This document shows positions 1 through 7,600 of a DNA stretch of 22,983 nt, piece by piece (within the stretch, counting starts at the first letter, position 1; the number at the start of each line of letters is the position of its first letter). The position numbers and the translations under genes are program-made. Below the pieces are notes generated by a model, which worked only from the letters and a program-made list of their open reading frames with translations, was not told the origin of the DNA and made no database searches. Source of the DNA: a virus; IMG/VR virus record IMGVR_UViG_3300020463_000145, positions 1 through 22,983 of that record; one strand, 5' to 3'.

Positions 1-42
1 ATCTTAAACTAAAAAAACTACGGAGAAATAAAGGATTTAATA

Positions 43-681
43 ATGAACACAGTACAACTGGTGACAGTGACACCCAACGCAGAAGAAACGATGGGTTACA
101 TAGCGAGAGTCAGCAACCCCAAGAATCAGGACAACCCTAATGTCTCTGGACTCCTTGGTTACTGTATAAAACATAATCATTGGTCTGTATTTGAGCAAGC
201 ACATATGTCTTTAGAAGTGGAAACAACTAGAGGTATTGCTGCTCAAGTTTTAAGACATAGATCATTTACATTCCAAGAGTTTAGTCAACGCTATGCAAAT
301 ACAAATTTACTTGGAGCAATACCTGTGCCTGATCTTCGTAGTCAGGACTTAAAGAACCGTCAGAATAGTAATGATGACATACCAGAAGAACAAACGAAAA
401 GGTTACAAGATCAGATTGCAAGATATTTCGCTGAAGGACTTGATCTATACAATGAACTTATCCGTGAGGGTGTTGCGAAGGAATGTGCGAGATTTGTTCT
501 CCCGTTAGCAACACCTACCAAGATCTACATGACAGGAAGTGTACGTTCTTGGATTCACTACATAGAACTACGTTCTGCACACGGTACACAAAAAGAACAT
601 ATGGACATTGCATTAGATACTAAAAGAGTATTCAAAGAACAGTTCCCTATCTGTTCAACAGCATTAGGATGGAACTCATGA
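43..681 (+). CDS. thyX: ThyX flavin-dependent thymidylate synthase
   Basis: Converts dUMP to dTMP using FAD, NADPH and methylene-tetrahydrofolate, supplying thymidylate for phage DNA synthesis. The 212-residue length fits the family. The ThyX signature RHR-x7-S is seen as R71-H72-R73 ... S81, followed by R83; it binds FAD and dUMP. The segment WIHYIELRSAHGTQKE near the C-terminus is the second conserved ThyX region. The ATG is preceded by GGAG and AAAGGA elements in the short leader (bases 1-42), which holds no other gene I can recognise. It overlaps the next gene (ho1) by an ATGA junction, so the two are probably translationally coupled. ThyX in place of a T4-type Td is usual for cyanobacterial myoviruses. 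Identification is firm. Confidence 0.95.
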   Translation: MNTVQLVTVTPNAEETMGYIARVSNPKNQDNPNVSGLLGYCIKHNHWSVFEQAHMSLEVETTRGIAAQVLRHRSFTFQEFSQRYANTNLLGAIPVPDLRSQDLKNRQNSNDDIPEEQTKRLQDQIARYFAEGLDLYNELIREGVAKECARFVLPLATPTKIYMTGSVRSWIHYIELRSAHGTQKEHMDIALDTKRVFKEQFPICSTALGWNS

Positions 682-1376
682 CATTTTCAAAAGAATTAAA
701 AGAAGCAACTAAAGTATCTCACTCAGCAGCAGAAAATACAAAATTTGTTGCAGGATTTCTTAGAGGAGTTGTAGATCCAGAAGACTATCGTAAACTGATT
801 GCTAACTTCTGGTATGTTTACAGCACCATGGAGAAATTAATTGATGATGCTGATGATTCAGTTGTAAAAGTATTACAAGGATGGCAAACAGATTTAGATC
901 GTAAACAATCATTAGAGAAAGATCTCTCATATTATTATGGTACTGACTGGAGGGAGGAGGTAGTAGCTTCAGAAGCATGTGATACTTATTGTTCTAGATT
1001 AAATAAATTGGCACAAGAAGATCCATATCTTTTACTTGCTCATCATTATACTAGATACATTGGTGACCTATCAGGTGGTCAGATCCTTTGTAAGATAGCA
1101 AAGAATGCACTCAATCCTCCTGCAGGAGAGGGGTTGCATTTCTATGAGTTTCCTAACATTCACAATGCAAAAGAATGGAAGACAACTTATAGAGAAGTGC
1201 TTGATACATTATCATTAGATCAATCACAAAAGAATGCTTTGTTTGATGAAGCAAACTTTGCTTTTCGTCTTAACATGTACATGTTTGATGAGATTAAATC
1301 AGAAGATCCTTACCCTGCAATGACAGCATTGAAAGGTTTCTGGAAAGTAATCACTGGTTCTATCAGAGGAAAATAA
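678..1376 (+). CDS. ho1: Heme oxygenase (biliverdin-forming)
   Basis: Ferredoxin-dependent oxygenase that opens heme to biliverdin IXalpha, CO and iron, the first step of bilin synthesis. The proximal heme ligand is His15 in the motif VSHSAAENT, and the distal-helix motif GDLSGGQ lies near residues 129-135; both are diagnostic. The 232-residue length matches cyanobacterial HO1. I chose the ATG at 678, which overlaps the thyX stop (ATGA), over an in-frame ATG at 669, because MTFSKELKEATK aligns with the N-terminus of other phage and host HO1 proteins as I recall them. Its biliverdin product is the substrate of PebS encoded at 4610-5248. Such genes are known auxiliary metabolic genes of cyanophages. 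Confidence 0.95.
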   Translation: MTFSKELKEATKVSHSAAENTKFVAGFLRGVVDPEDYRKLIANFWYVYSTMEKLIDDADDSVVKVLQGWQTDLDRKQSLEKDLSYYYGTDWREEVVASEACDTYCSRLNKLAQEDPYLLLAHHYTRYIGDLSGGQILCKIAKNALNPPAGEGLHFYEFPNIHNAKEWKTTYREVLDTLSLDQSQKNALFDEANFAFRLNMYMFDEIKSEDPYPAMTALKGFWKVITGSIRGK

Positions 1377-1643
1377 ATGCCAACATATCCTGTAAAAAAT
1401 TTAAAGACCGAAGAGAAGAAAGAACTCTCCATGACCATGAAAGAATATGAACAATGGAGAAAAGATAATCCCGATTGGGATAAAGATTGGCAAGCAGGAG
1501 TTGCTGCTGCTGGTGAAGTAGGAGAGTGGCGAGACAAGATGGCAACCACACATCCTGGTTGGGTAGATATTATGAAGAATAAAGTTCTTCCCAAAGCAGA
1601 ATATGTAAACAACAAAACTATCACAGACAAATACAGATACTAA
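1377..1643 (+). CDS. Conserved small cyanophage protein, function unknown
   Basis: An 88-residue charged soluble protein beginning directly after the ho1 stop codon. The N-terminus (MPTYPVKNLKTEEKKEL) and the segment MTMKEYEQWRKDNPDW recall small phage proteins of the FmdB-like type, but the zinc-binding cysteines of FmdB are absent: there is no Cys at all. The rest is rich in Trp and Lys, with no membrane segment. It sits between ho1 and phoH in one probable operon. Similar proteins occur in other T4-like cyanophages from memory; no function is known to me. Confidence 0.75.
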   Translation: MPTYPVKNLKTEEKKELSMTMKEYEQWRKDNPDWDKDWQAGVAAAGEVGEWRDKMATTHPGWVDIMKNKVLPKAEYVNNKTITDKYRY

Positions 1644-1644
1644 C

Positions 1645-2403
1645 ATGCCAGTAAAAAGAAAAAGTAATCATCAGAAAGCACCTGGTCAGGGCATGACTCT
1701 GAAACAGAGGAAGCGTAGGAAACCTATTAGTGAAGACTATATGGTTCCTGTTGAACCCATCACAGATAATCAAAAAAGATTCTTTGATGCGTGGGATGAA
1801 GGTAAGATGATCTATGCCTATGGTGTAGCAGGAACAGGTAAAACTTTTATTGCTTTGTATAAAGCTTTGAAAGATGTTCTAGGAGAGACAACACCATACG
1901 AGAAGATCTATATTGTTAGATCGTTAGTTGCTACTAGAGAGATTGGTTTCTTACCTGGTGATCACGAGGACAAGTCATCACTGTATCAGATACCATACAA
2001 GAACATGGTACAAGCAATGTTTGAAATGCCTGATGACAATTCTTATGAAATGTTGTATGATAATCTTAAGGCACAAGAAACAATATCATTCTGGTCTACC
2101 AGTTTCATTCGTGGAACTACATTAGATAATGCTGTTGTTATAATTGATGAGTGTCAAAACTTAAACTTCCATGAGTTAGATAGTATTATCACTCGTGTAG
2201 GACAGGACAGTAGGATTATATTCTGTGGTGATGCTGCACAAACTGACTTGCAAAAGATCAGTGAGCGTAGTGGTATTTTAGACTTCCAACGTATCATTCA
2301 GAACATGGAAGAGTTTTCTTTAGTGGAATTTAATCTAGAAGATATTGTTAGGTCTGGTCTTGTTAGATCTTATCTAATTAATAAAATTAATTTAGGATTA
2401 TGA
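1645..2403 (+). CDS. phoH: PhoH-like P-loop ATPase
   Basis: PhoH-family ATPase, 252 residues. The Walker A motif GVAGTGKT is at residues 60-67, a Walker B-like motif VVIIDECQN is near 165-172, and a GDAAQTDL motif follows, all typical of PhoH and of the SF1 helicase-like ATPase core. The N-terminal 40 residues are basic and probably disordered. PhoH is very common in marine phages; a phosphate-stress or RNA-related role has been proposed but is not settled. It starts one base after the preceding stop codon and overlaps the next gene by ATGA, so it belongs to the same operon as thyX and ho1. Confidence 0.93.
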   Translation: MPVKRKSNHQKAPGQGMTLKQRKRRKPISEDYMVPVEPITDNQKRFFDAWDEGKMIYAYGVAGTGKTFIALYKALKDVLGETTPYEKIYIVRSLVATREIGFLPGDHEDKSSLYQIPYKNMVQAMFEMPDDNSYEMLYDNLKAQETISFWSTSFIRGTTLDNAVVIIDECQNLNFHELDSIITRVGQDSRIIFCGDAAQTDLQKISERSGILDFQRIIQNMEEFSLVEFNLEDIVRSGLVRSYLINKINLGL

Positions 2404-3095
2404 AATTATATAATCACATTGGACTTGATCCTATTGAATTATGTGCTACAATGGTGGAAGGTAAACGTGTTTACTCTACACCCGAAGGAGATAGGTTTCC
2501 ATCTGTCACCACTGTGATTAGTAACAATGCCGAGAAGAAAAAAGCAATAGCAAAATGGAGGAAAAGAGTAGGCACAGAAAAAGCAAATAATATAAGTGCG
2601 AGATCAACACACCGAGGTACAAAGTATCATTCTATTGTAGAAGATTATCTTAACAACCAACTAACTCTGTCAGAATATGATAAGTATCCACTTCCAGTTC
2701 TGATGTTTCAGCATAGCGTTAAGACTCTAGAAAGGATAAATAATATATACCTCCAAGAAGCAGCACTTTATAGTAGACATCTTGAATTGGCAGGAAGAGT
2801 AGATTGTATTGCTGAGTTTGATGGCGAACTTTCTATCATTGACTTCAAGACATCTGCTGAACCAAAACGAGAAAAATACATGTATGATTATTTCGTACAG
2901 GAAACTGCCTATGCATGTATGCTTCAAGAACAATATGATATAACTGTCAAACAACTAGTAACAATCGTTGCTTGTGAAAATGGAGAAACTCAAGTGGTAT
3001 CACGACCACCTAAGAAAGAATTTTTCATCAAGTTGATGTCATACATTGACGAATACCAAGAACGATATGGACAAAAAACAATTATTAGAGGATAA
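2400..3095 (+). CDS. PD-(D/E)XK exonuclease (Cas4/MGME1-like)
   Basis: A 231-residue nuclease of the RecB/Cas4 type. The N-terminal part has the HRGTKYHSIVEDYL helix with the conserved His. The catalytic core GRVDCIAEFDGELSIIDFKT (about residues 135-154) carries the motif II Asp and the D-x-K pair. The helix YFVQETAYACML supplies the downstream Gln/Tyr motif. This arrangement resembles the mitochondrial MGME1 exonuclease and the exonuclease annotated in many cyanophages. It likely works in replication or recombination, in keeping with gp33 and gp32 downstream. It overlaps phoH (ATGA) at its start and gp33 at its end. Exact polarity and substrate cannot be read from the sequence. Confidence 0.85.
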   Translation: MKLYNHIGLDPIELCATMVEGKRVYSTPEGDRFPSVTTVISNNAEKKKAIAKWRKRVGTEKANNISARSTHRGTKYHSIVEDYLNNQLTLSEYDKYPLPVLMFQHSVKTLERINNIYLQEAALYSRHLELAGRVDCIAEFDGELSIIDFKTSAEPKREKYMYDYFVQETAYACMLQEQYDITVKQLVTIVACENGETQVVSRPPKKEFFIKLMSYIDEYQERYGQKTIIRG

Positions 3096-3321
3096 ATTTA
3101 TGACCGCTGCGAGATTCTCGCAAGAGGTGGAGAAGATTGCCTTTGACAATCCCAACATGAATTACATTGATTCTGTTATCCACTACTGTGAAGTGAATGA
3201 AATTGAATTAGATAGTATAGGTAAATTAGTAAGTAAACCTTTGAAAGAAAAACTAAAACATGAAGCACAACAACTAAACTTTATGAAGAAAACATCCAGA
3301 GCAAAATTAATGTTAGTATGA
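3067..3321 (+). CDS. 33: gp33-like late transcription co-activator
   Basis: Small protein (84 residues from this ATG) resembling T4 gp33, which bridges host RNA polymerase and the sliding clamp at late promoters. The core TAARFSQEVEKIAFDNPNMNYIDSVIHYCE and the C-terminal LKEKLKHEAQQLNF fit cyanophage gp33 proteins as I recall them. A TTG start at 3046 is possible, but the ATG at 3067 (inside the end of the exonuclease gene) and an ATG at 3100 are better candidates. Its order upstream of gp32 matches the T4-like replication cluster. The TATAAATA sites further right in the window are the promoters such a factor would serve. Confidence 0.75.
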   Translation: MDKKQLLEDKFMTAARFSQEVEKIAFDNPNMNYIDSVIHYCEVNEIELDSIGKLVSKPLKEKLKHEAQQLNFMKKTSRAKLMLV

Positions 3322-3653
3322 GTTTTTTTAAATCCGATATCGTTAAAGGAGACATTCAAGAGATGATGGAACTACAACAGTTCTGTTTTCGTTCTGCTAT
3401 GAATTTTATTCTATTAGATAAAGATAGAAAGTTGGAATACTTTGAAGCATTGGAGACTCTTATAGAAAAACAAAAGATATTTTATGCTCGTGCTAAGTTG
3501 AGTGAAGACCCAGAAGCAAAGTCTGTGGTTGACACAATGAAACAAGGCATTATAATGTTAGGTGCAACACCTGATACAAGTATTGAAAAAATGTTTTCTG
3601 AACTCCTAGAAAAAGTTCAGTCAATGAAAAGACAAACAGAGGCACAGGGTTGA
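3318..3653 (+). CDS. DUF1825-like protein of cyanobacterial type
   Basis: A 111-residue soluble, mostly helical protein. The pattern FFKSDIV at the start, then RKLEYFEALETLIEKQKIFYARAKLSED in the middle and MLG-x-P ... MF ... MK at the end, matches the small DUF1825 family found almost only in cyanobacteria (FF-x-S-x-IV ... RY+-F-x-KRFELSED ... G-x-x-P-x-x-MF). Function is unknown. It is joined to gp33 by an ATGA overlap, and its TGA stop lies inside the -35 box of the gp32 promoter. In T4 the position between gp33 and gp32 is held by gp59, the helicase loader; I see no gp59 similarity here. Confidence 0.7.
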   Translation: MSFFKSDIVKGDIQEMMELQQFCFRSAMNFILLDKDRKLEYFEALETLIEKQKIFYARAKLSEDPEAKSVVDTMKQGIIMLGATPDTSIEKMFSELLEKVQSMKRQTEAQG

Positions 3654-3670
3654 CGCCCGTTCCTGTGCCT
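3640..3670. repeat. 9-bp perfect inverted repeat at gp32 promoter
   Basis: AGGCACAGG (3640-3648) and CCTGTGCCT (3662-3670) are exact reverse complements with a 13-base loop. The loop contains the -35 hexamer of the gp32 promoter, and the right arm fills much of the spacer. As DNA it could be an operator; as RNA read from upstream it would form a hairpin at the end of the DUF1825-like gene, but no T-run follows, so it is not a typical terminator. Confidence 0.75.
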
Positions 3671-3678
3671 GTTATAAT
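3650..3678 (+). promoter_or_regulatory. Sigma70-type promoter for gp32-pebS
   Basis: TTGACG (3650-3655) and TATAAT (3673-3678) separated by exactly 17 bases: one mismatch to the bacterial consensus. Transcription would start near 3685, giving an unstructured A/T-rich leader of about 45 bases before gp32. The -35 box includes the TGA stop of the preceding gene. It probably serves early or middle expression by unmodified host polymerase. Confidence 0.8.
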
Positions 3679-3730
3679 GTGTAATTGAAAGGGCAACAGA
3701 CCAAATCCAAATTAATCCGAGGTAATCTAA

Positions 3731-4606
3731 ATGTCATTCGCAGATCTAAAGCGTAAATCCCAGACCAATTTTTCATTCTTACAAAAAGAATTAGAAAAAT
3801 CATCCAGCAATAAAAATGTTGATGAGAGATTCTGGAAGCCTGAAGTTGACGCTTCTGGTAATGGATACGCAGTTATCCGTTTCCTTCCTGCTCCTGATGG
3901 GGAGACAGTTCCATGGGCAAAACTATACTCACATGCCTTTCAAGGACCAGGCGGTTGGTATATTGAAAACTCTCTCACTACAATAGGTGACAAAGATCCA
4001 GTTGGCGAAGTCAACCGTCGTCTTTGGAACAGTGGTGAAGATGCAGACAAAGAGACTGCTCGTAAACAGAAGAGAAAACTCTCCTACTACAGCAACATCT
4101 TAGTCGTAAAAGATCCTAAGCACCCTGAGAACGAAGGTAAAACTTTCTTGTATAAGTATGGTAAAAAAATCCATGACAAGATACTTGCAGCAATGCAACC
4201 TGAGTTTCAAGATGAAGAACCAGTAAATGTTTTTGATCTATGGGAAGGTGCTAACTTCAAGTTGAAGATTAAAAAAGTTGCAGGGTTCTGGAACTATGAC
4301 AGCAGTGAGTTTGATAGTGTTTCTGCTATTAGTTCAGATGATTCTGAATTGGAAGCAGTCTGGAAAAAAGAATACTCGTTAGAGTCATTCACTTCTAGAG
4401 ATCAGTTCAAGTCTTATGAAGATCTTGAGCGTCGTTTAAATCTCGTTCTTGGTATAGGTCAACGACCAGTTACCGCTACACCTACAGTAGATGACGAAGA
4501 GTTTGAACCTATTCCAGTTGCTGCAGTACCATCACCTGTAAAAGAAGAAGCAGTAGTTGATGATGACGATGCGTTATCATACTTTGCGAAACTTGCAGAA
4601 GAATAA
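3731..4606 (+). CDS. 32: gp32-like single-stranded DNA-binding protein
   Basis: T4 gp32 homologue, 291 residues, which coats single-stranded DNA in replication, recombination and repair. The N-terminus MSFADLKRKSQTNF matches the cooperative-binding basic region. The OB-fold core has YSNILVVKDPKHPENEGK and LWEGANFKLKIKKVAGFWNYD, close to T4's ANILVVKDPQAPDNEGK and [21 protein letters not shown]. The C-terminus is acidic (DDDDALSYFAKLAEE), the part that recruits partner proteins in T4. There is no cysteine in the protein, so T4's zinc site (one His, three Cys) is missing. A GAGGT ribosome-binding site precedes the ATG. pebS follows after three bases and shares the promoter at 3650. Confidence 0.93.
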   Translation: MSFADLKRKSQTNFSFLQKELEKSSSNKNVDERFWKPEVDASGNGYAVIRFLPAPDGETVPWAKLYSHAFQGPGGWYIENSLTTIGDKDPVGEVNRRLWNSGEDADKETARKQKRKLSYYSNILVVKDPKHPENEGKTFLYKYGKKIHDKILAAMQPEFQDEEPVNVFDLWEGANFKLKIKKVAGFWNYDSSEFDSVSAISSDDSELEAVWKKEYSLESFTSRDQFKSYEDLERRLNLVLGIGQRPVTATPTVDDEEFEPIPVAAVPSPVKEEAVVDDDDALSYFAKLAEE

Positions 4607-4609
4607 CTA

Positions 4610-5248
4610 ATGAATGATCTCTGGGTTAACTATAAAGCAACCGTTGCTGAGTTATTCCCTGACATACAATTTGTTCAGCGTCATGCTGAGTGGACTAATG
4701 AAAAAGGTGTAAACCTAACTGCTGACCTCTACAAAGGTCAGCATTTTATTAAGTCTAGACAAATAGATATATGGGATAACAAGTCTTGCACTATTCATAA
4801 TAATATAATCTATCCTAAGACAGGAGCAAATCTTCCTTGTTTTGGTATGGATCTTATGGGTATGAGTGATAAGAGAGTGGTATTAGTTTTTGATTTTCAA
4901 CATCCAGTAGAAAATTATCTTTTTTCTACTGACAAATTACCATTAGCAACTGGAACTTATAGATTTTTTGAACCTGGCAATCACTTCTCAAAAAATATCT
5001 ACGTTAGATATTGTAAACCTGATGAAGTTGAAGATCACTTACCTATGTTCAGAAAGTATCTTGAATTTTATAAAGAACTTATAGATGAACACAAACCAAC
5101 TGGTGAAGATACAACACAGTATCATGACTTTGATGACTACATGATAAGACTAGATCCTATCTCAGGATATCTTTCCAGTAGGTTTGGTAAAAAAGAAGCA
5201 GAGACTTTAATAAAAGAATTCTTTTTTTGTTACGCACAGCAAAATTAA
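4610..5248 (+). CDS. pebS: Phycoerythrobilin synthase PebS
   Basis: Ferredoxin-dependent bilin reductase that takes biliverdin IXalpha to phycoerythrobilin by a four-electron reduction; hosts use two enzymes, PebA and PebB. The 212-residue protein closely follows cyanophage PebS: YPKTGANLPCFGMDLM, VFDFQHP, RFFE-x-GNHFSKNI-x-VRYCKPDEV and GEDTT-x-Y-x-DFD-x-YM. The two catalytic Asp residues known from P-SSM2 PebS (Asp105, Asp206) correspond to Asp81 in FGMDLM and Asp182 in LDPISGY. PcyA or PcyX is less likely given this close match. The N-terminus is shorter than in P-SSM2. It is last in the operon with gp32 and is followed by a terminator. It would use the biliverdin made by Ho1. Confidence 0.93.
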   Translation: MNDLWVNYKATVAELFPDIQFVQRHAEWTNEKGVNLTADLYKGQHFIKSRQIDIWDNKSCTIHNNIIYPKTGANLPCFGMDLMGMSDKRVVLVFDFQHPVENYLFSTDKLPLATGTYRFFEPGNHFSKNIYVRYCKPDEVEDHLPMFRKYLEFYKELIDEHKPTGEDTTQYHDFDDYMIRLDPISGYLSSRFGKKEAETLIKEFFFCYAQQN

Positions 5249-5265
5249 AAACTCAATTCTATAAA

Positions 5266-5294
5266 ACCCCGAAAAATTTTCGGGGTATTTTTTT
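5266..5294. terminator. Bidirectional hairpin terminator
   Basis: ACCCCGAAAA (5266-5275) pairs with TTTTCGGGGT (5277-5286), followed by an eight-T run (5287-5294 region) on the + strand. It lies between convergent genes: pebS ends at 5248 and the - strand gene ends at 5297. The opposite strand also has a short T-rich tract, so it may stop both transcripts. Confidence 0.88.
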
Positions 5295-5296
5295 GT

Positions 5297-5590
5297 CTAT
5301 AAAGTCTTCACCCATTTCAATAACCACATACGTAAGTAAATGAATGTAAATGCAGTTCCCCAAAACGTGAGGAAAGCATACAGATGATTCAATCTATGTG
5401 GTGAGAATCCAAATCCTAATGCTACAACAATTACCCAAAGGTAATCTACTATGCCATGAAAGGTTTGCCAACCATCACCAAACTTTTCTATGAGGTTCTC
5501 CCTTTGTTCTGCAAACCAAGGTGAGATGTGTCTCATCATCACGAATCCCTCATTGAGAAACATGATGGTAAATCCTATCCAAAAAATCAT
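5297..5590 (-). CDS. Small membrane protein, function unknown
   Basis: A 97-residue protein with about three hydrophobic segments: residues 2-18 (IFWIGFTIMFLNEGFVM), about 48-66 (DYLWVIVVALGFGF) and about 70-90 (LYAFLTFWGTAFTFIYLRMW). A charged stretch with Trp (SPWFAEQRENLIEKFGDGW) lies between the first and second. It is last in the - strand late operon after gp53, two bases away. Similar proteins occur next to gp53 in other cyanophages from memory. Position suggests late expression, perhaps a membrane or lysis-stage role, but that is inference. Confidence 0.75.
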   Translation of the reverse strand: MIFWIGFTIMFLNEGFVMMRHISPWFAEQRENLIEKFGDGWQTFHGIVDYLWVIVVALGFGFSPHRLNHLYAFLTFWGTAFTFIYLRMWLLKWVKTL

Positions 5591-5592
5591 AA

Positions 5593-6225
5593 CTATCCAG
5601 TTTTCTTTAATCTTTTTGCTACAAAATCATTTGAATCTTTATAAAGATTTTGTTTCCTAAAGTCGGCAACAAATCCTCTAAAATATTTTGATCTTAGTAA
5701 ATATATTTCTCTTTTCTTTTCATTTTCATTGTAATAGTGATCGGAAATTGTAACAGGAGTTGCAATCTCATTACCATTCTTGACTATCACACTTCCATCT
5801 ATATTTATCTTGTGCTGACCATCATAAAAAGTTTTATCTACACGTAAACCTTTATTATATCTTCCTATCTTTTCTTTGATCTCATAGTGTCTAATCTCTG
5901 AGTATGGATCATCAAATTCAGACTCTATTATTTTAGAAAGATCGTATCCAGATACTGGCCAGTCATATTGTGAATTGATTACGTTGTTTGTTAGTAAGAC
6001 AACCCAATCATAAAATGGATTCCCGTATGCCTTCTTAGCAACATTGTCTGGTCTTTCACCATCAACAATAGCATACTTCTTAAAGTAAACAGCATCAGAA
6101 AATATATCATCGTTCAATTTATATCTACGAAAGAAATTTTTGGCAACAACATAATCTGACTCAGAAAATGGAAACGATATTGGTTTCTGATCGTATGCTA
6201 TGTTTGGTACTATTTTAAAATACAT
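5593..6225 (-). CDS. 53: Baseplate wedge protein gp53
   Basis: T4 gp53 homologue, 210 residues; in T4 it binds neighbouring wedges together in the baseplate. The N-terminal section has the typical features KNFFRRYKLNDDIFSDAVYF, then ERPDNVAKKAYGNPFYDWVVLLTNN (a LysM-like fold in T4 gp53) and the following QYDWPVS. It starts inside a TAATG junction with the stop of gp48, so the two are translationally coupled. The C-terminal part is basic and ends KRLKKTG. Confidence 0.88.
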   Translation of the reverse strand: MYFKIVPNIAYDQKPISFPFSESDYVVAKNFFRRYKLNDDIFSDAVYFKKYAIVDGERPDNVAKKAYGNPFYDWVVLLTNNVINSQYDWPVSGYDLSKIIESEFDDPYSEIRHYEIKEKIGRYNKGLRVDKTFYDGQHKINIDGSVIVKNGNEIATPVTISDHYYNENEKKREIYLLRSKYFRGFVADFRKQNLYKDSNDFVAKRLKKTG

Positions 6226-7589
6226 TAGTGATTACCTGTTGCTATTTCTTCAGAGTATATGAGTTTTGTCTCTAAGAAGTTTAATTTCAATTCATACGCT
6301 ACAGGACCTCCTTGAGCAAAAGTAGCATAGTTATTGTCTGGTGTATAACCAACTGTGACATCAGTTAATGCACATAATTTATACTTAGGAAGCATTTGAT
6401 GTTGTTGACCTCCTCTCATGTATGAAACTTGAACTAACTTTGGAACTTTTATGAAAGCAGCATCTATTTCAGCACTATCACCATTAGATAATTCGGTTTC
6501 TCCTATACTATATGATGGCAACATTGCTCTCTTAAATTCTCTTATTATTTCAAGTATATTTTTTTCGTCTTTCTTATTATATGGTGCCATCTTAAATCCA
6601 TGATCAAATGTTCTGAGATTCATGTTCTGGAATAAAACTTCAGTGTTTGGGTTTCTTATGACACCTTTTGCTCCTCCAAAAACATCACCAGTGGTAATAG
6701 TATCTCCTGTAACTGATGTTGCCAATTTAGTTATAGCTTCAGCAGCAGCATTAGTTTGTAATCTTTTAGCAATACCTTTTGTGGTGTTGCCAAGATTTCC
6801 TATAGCATTTATAAAATTATCTGATCCAGCAGTGCCAGAAATAATACCAGCAGAGATATTTCCGAATGCTTTTCCTTCCCAACCAGCAGAGAAAGCATCT
6901 CCAATATCCTCTGGCATATAAAGTATAATAGTCTTATAACCTTCAGCTTCTTTAGCACTGAATGCTACACTTGAATTGTATGCACCTAAAGTTTGATTCA
7001 GAACTTGATCTTTACTTTTCTTACTTTTTGGATCATATAAATTATCTTTTGGTCTCTCTACATCACTACCAAAAGGTGGAACATATTCATAGAATTTGAA
7101 CATCATATAATCAGTTTCATTATTAATAATATCGCTTGGATATCTGAGTAGTTCAGTACCATCTGGTTCTGCAATTGTTAATGGTTGATTAACAAAAAAT
7201 CCTTTATTCTTTTCATCAAGAACACCATTAGCTATTAGATTATCAATTTTTCCTGGATCTATATTATTAACAGCTTCATCATATCTGGCATCAGTAAAAT
7301 ATGCCTTTCCTGTCGCTTTTGATTTAAAAGATCCCTGACCTACATGAACCCATTTCTCACCGTTATAAACTGTCCCTGATCCCCTTTTACCAGGAATAAA
7401 GTCTCCTTTTTTAGGATCACCAAAATATGCAGCAATAAGTTCTTGCTTCTTGTCTCTAACGGATAGTGGGTAATCCTTTGGATCTTTATATTCAATAACG
7501 GGTTTACTTCTTCCCCTTTTATCGGTTTTGTAACCCACGATGGTTCCGTAAGCACCCTTTATTGGTGGTTCTGCAGGACTATATGACAT
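6225..7589 (-). CDS. 48: Baseplate tail-tube cap gp48-like
   Basis: A 454-residue protein, longer than T4 gp48 (364 residues). The C-terminal third carries the tail-tube-like fold seen in gp48/gp54: FQNMNLRTFDHGFKMAP, LEIIREFKRAMLPS, LPKYKLCALTDVTVGYTPDN and AYELKLNFLETKLI. The N-terminal 150 residues contain a basic, glycine-rich stretch (PGKRGSGTVYNGEKWVHVG) not expected in T4 gp48 and probably an added domain. The central part is an Ala/Gly-rich helix-prone region. It would cap the baseplate and start the tail tube. gp54 is the main alternative; neighbours and length favour gp48. Confidence 0.8.
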   Translation of the reverse strand: MSYSPAEPPIKGAYGTIVGYKTDKRGRSKPVIEYKDPKDYPLSVRDKKQELIAAYFGDPKKGDFIPGKRGSGTVYNGEKWVHVGQGSFKSKATGKAYFTDARYDEAVNNIDPGKIDNLIANGVLDEKNKGFFVNQPLTIAEPDGTELLRYPSDIINNETDYMMFKFYEYVPPFGSDVERPKDNLYDPKSKKSKDQVLNQTLGAYNSSVAFSAKEAEGYKTIILYMPEDIGDAFSAGWEGKAFGNISAGIISGTAGSDNFINAIGNLGNTTKGIAKRLQTNAAAEAITKLATSVTGDTITTGDVFGGAKGVIRNPNTEVLFQNMNLRTFDHGFKMAPYNKKDEKNILEIIREFKRAMLPSYSIGETELSNGDSAEIDAAFIKVPKLVQVSYMRGGQQHQMLPKYKLCALTDVTVGYTPDNNYATFAQGGPVAYELKLNFLETKLIYSEEIATGNH

Positions 7590-7600
7590 CGGTACAATTT

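Noticed and set aside
1310-1646. Open frames on the opposite strand over the small gene at 1377-1643
   Set aside because: They are antisense to ho1 and the 88-residue gene, lack a ribosome-binding site, and have unlikely composition; they are shadows of the + strand genes.
2740-2747. GATAAATA within the exonuclease gene
   Set aside because: It lies mid-gene with no start codon or ribosome-binding site nearby; most likely coincidence.
3640-3670. Dyad at 3640-3670 as an intrinsic terminator
   Set aside because: No T-run follows the right arm; the sequence goes straight into the -10 box, so an operator or mRNA end structure is more fitting.
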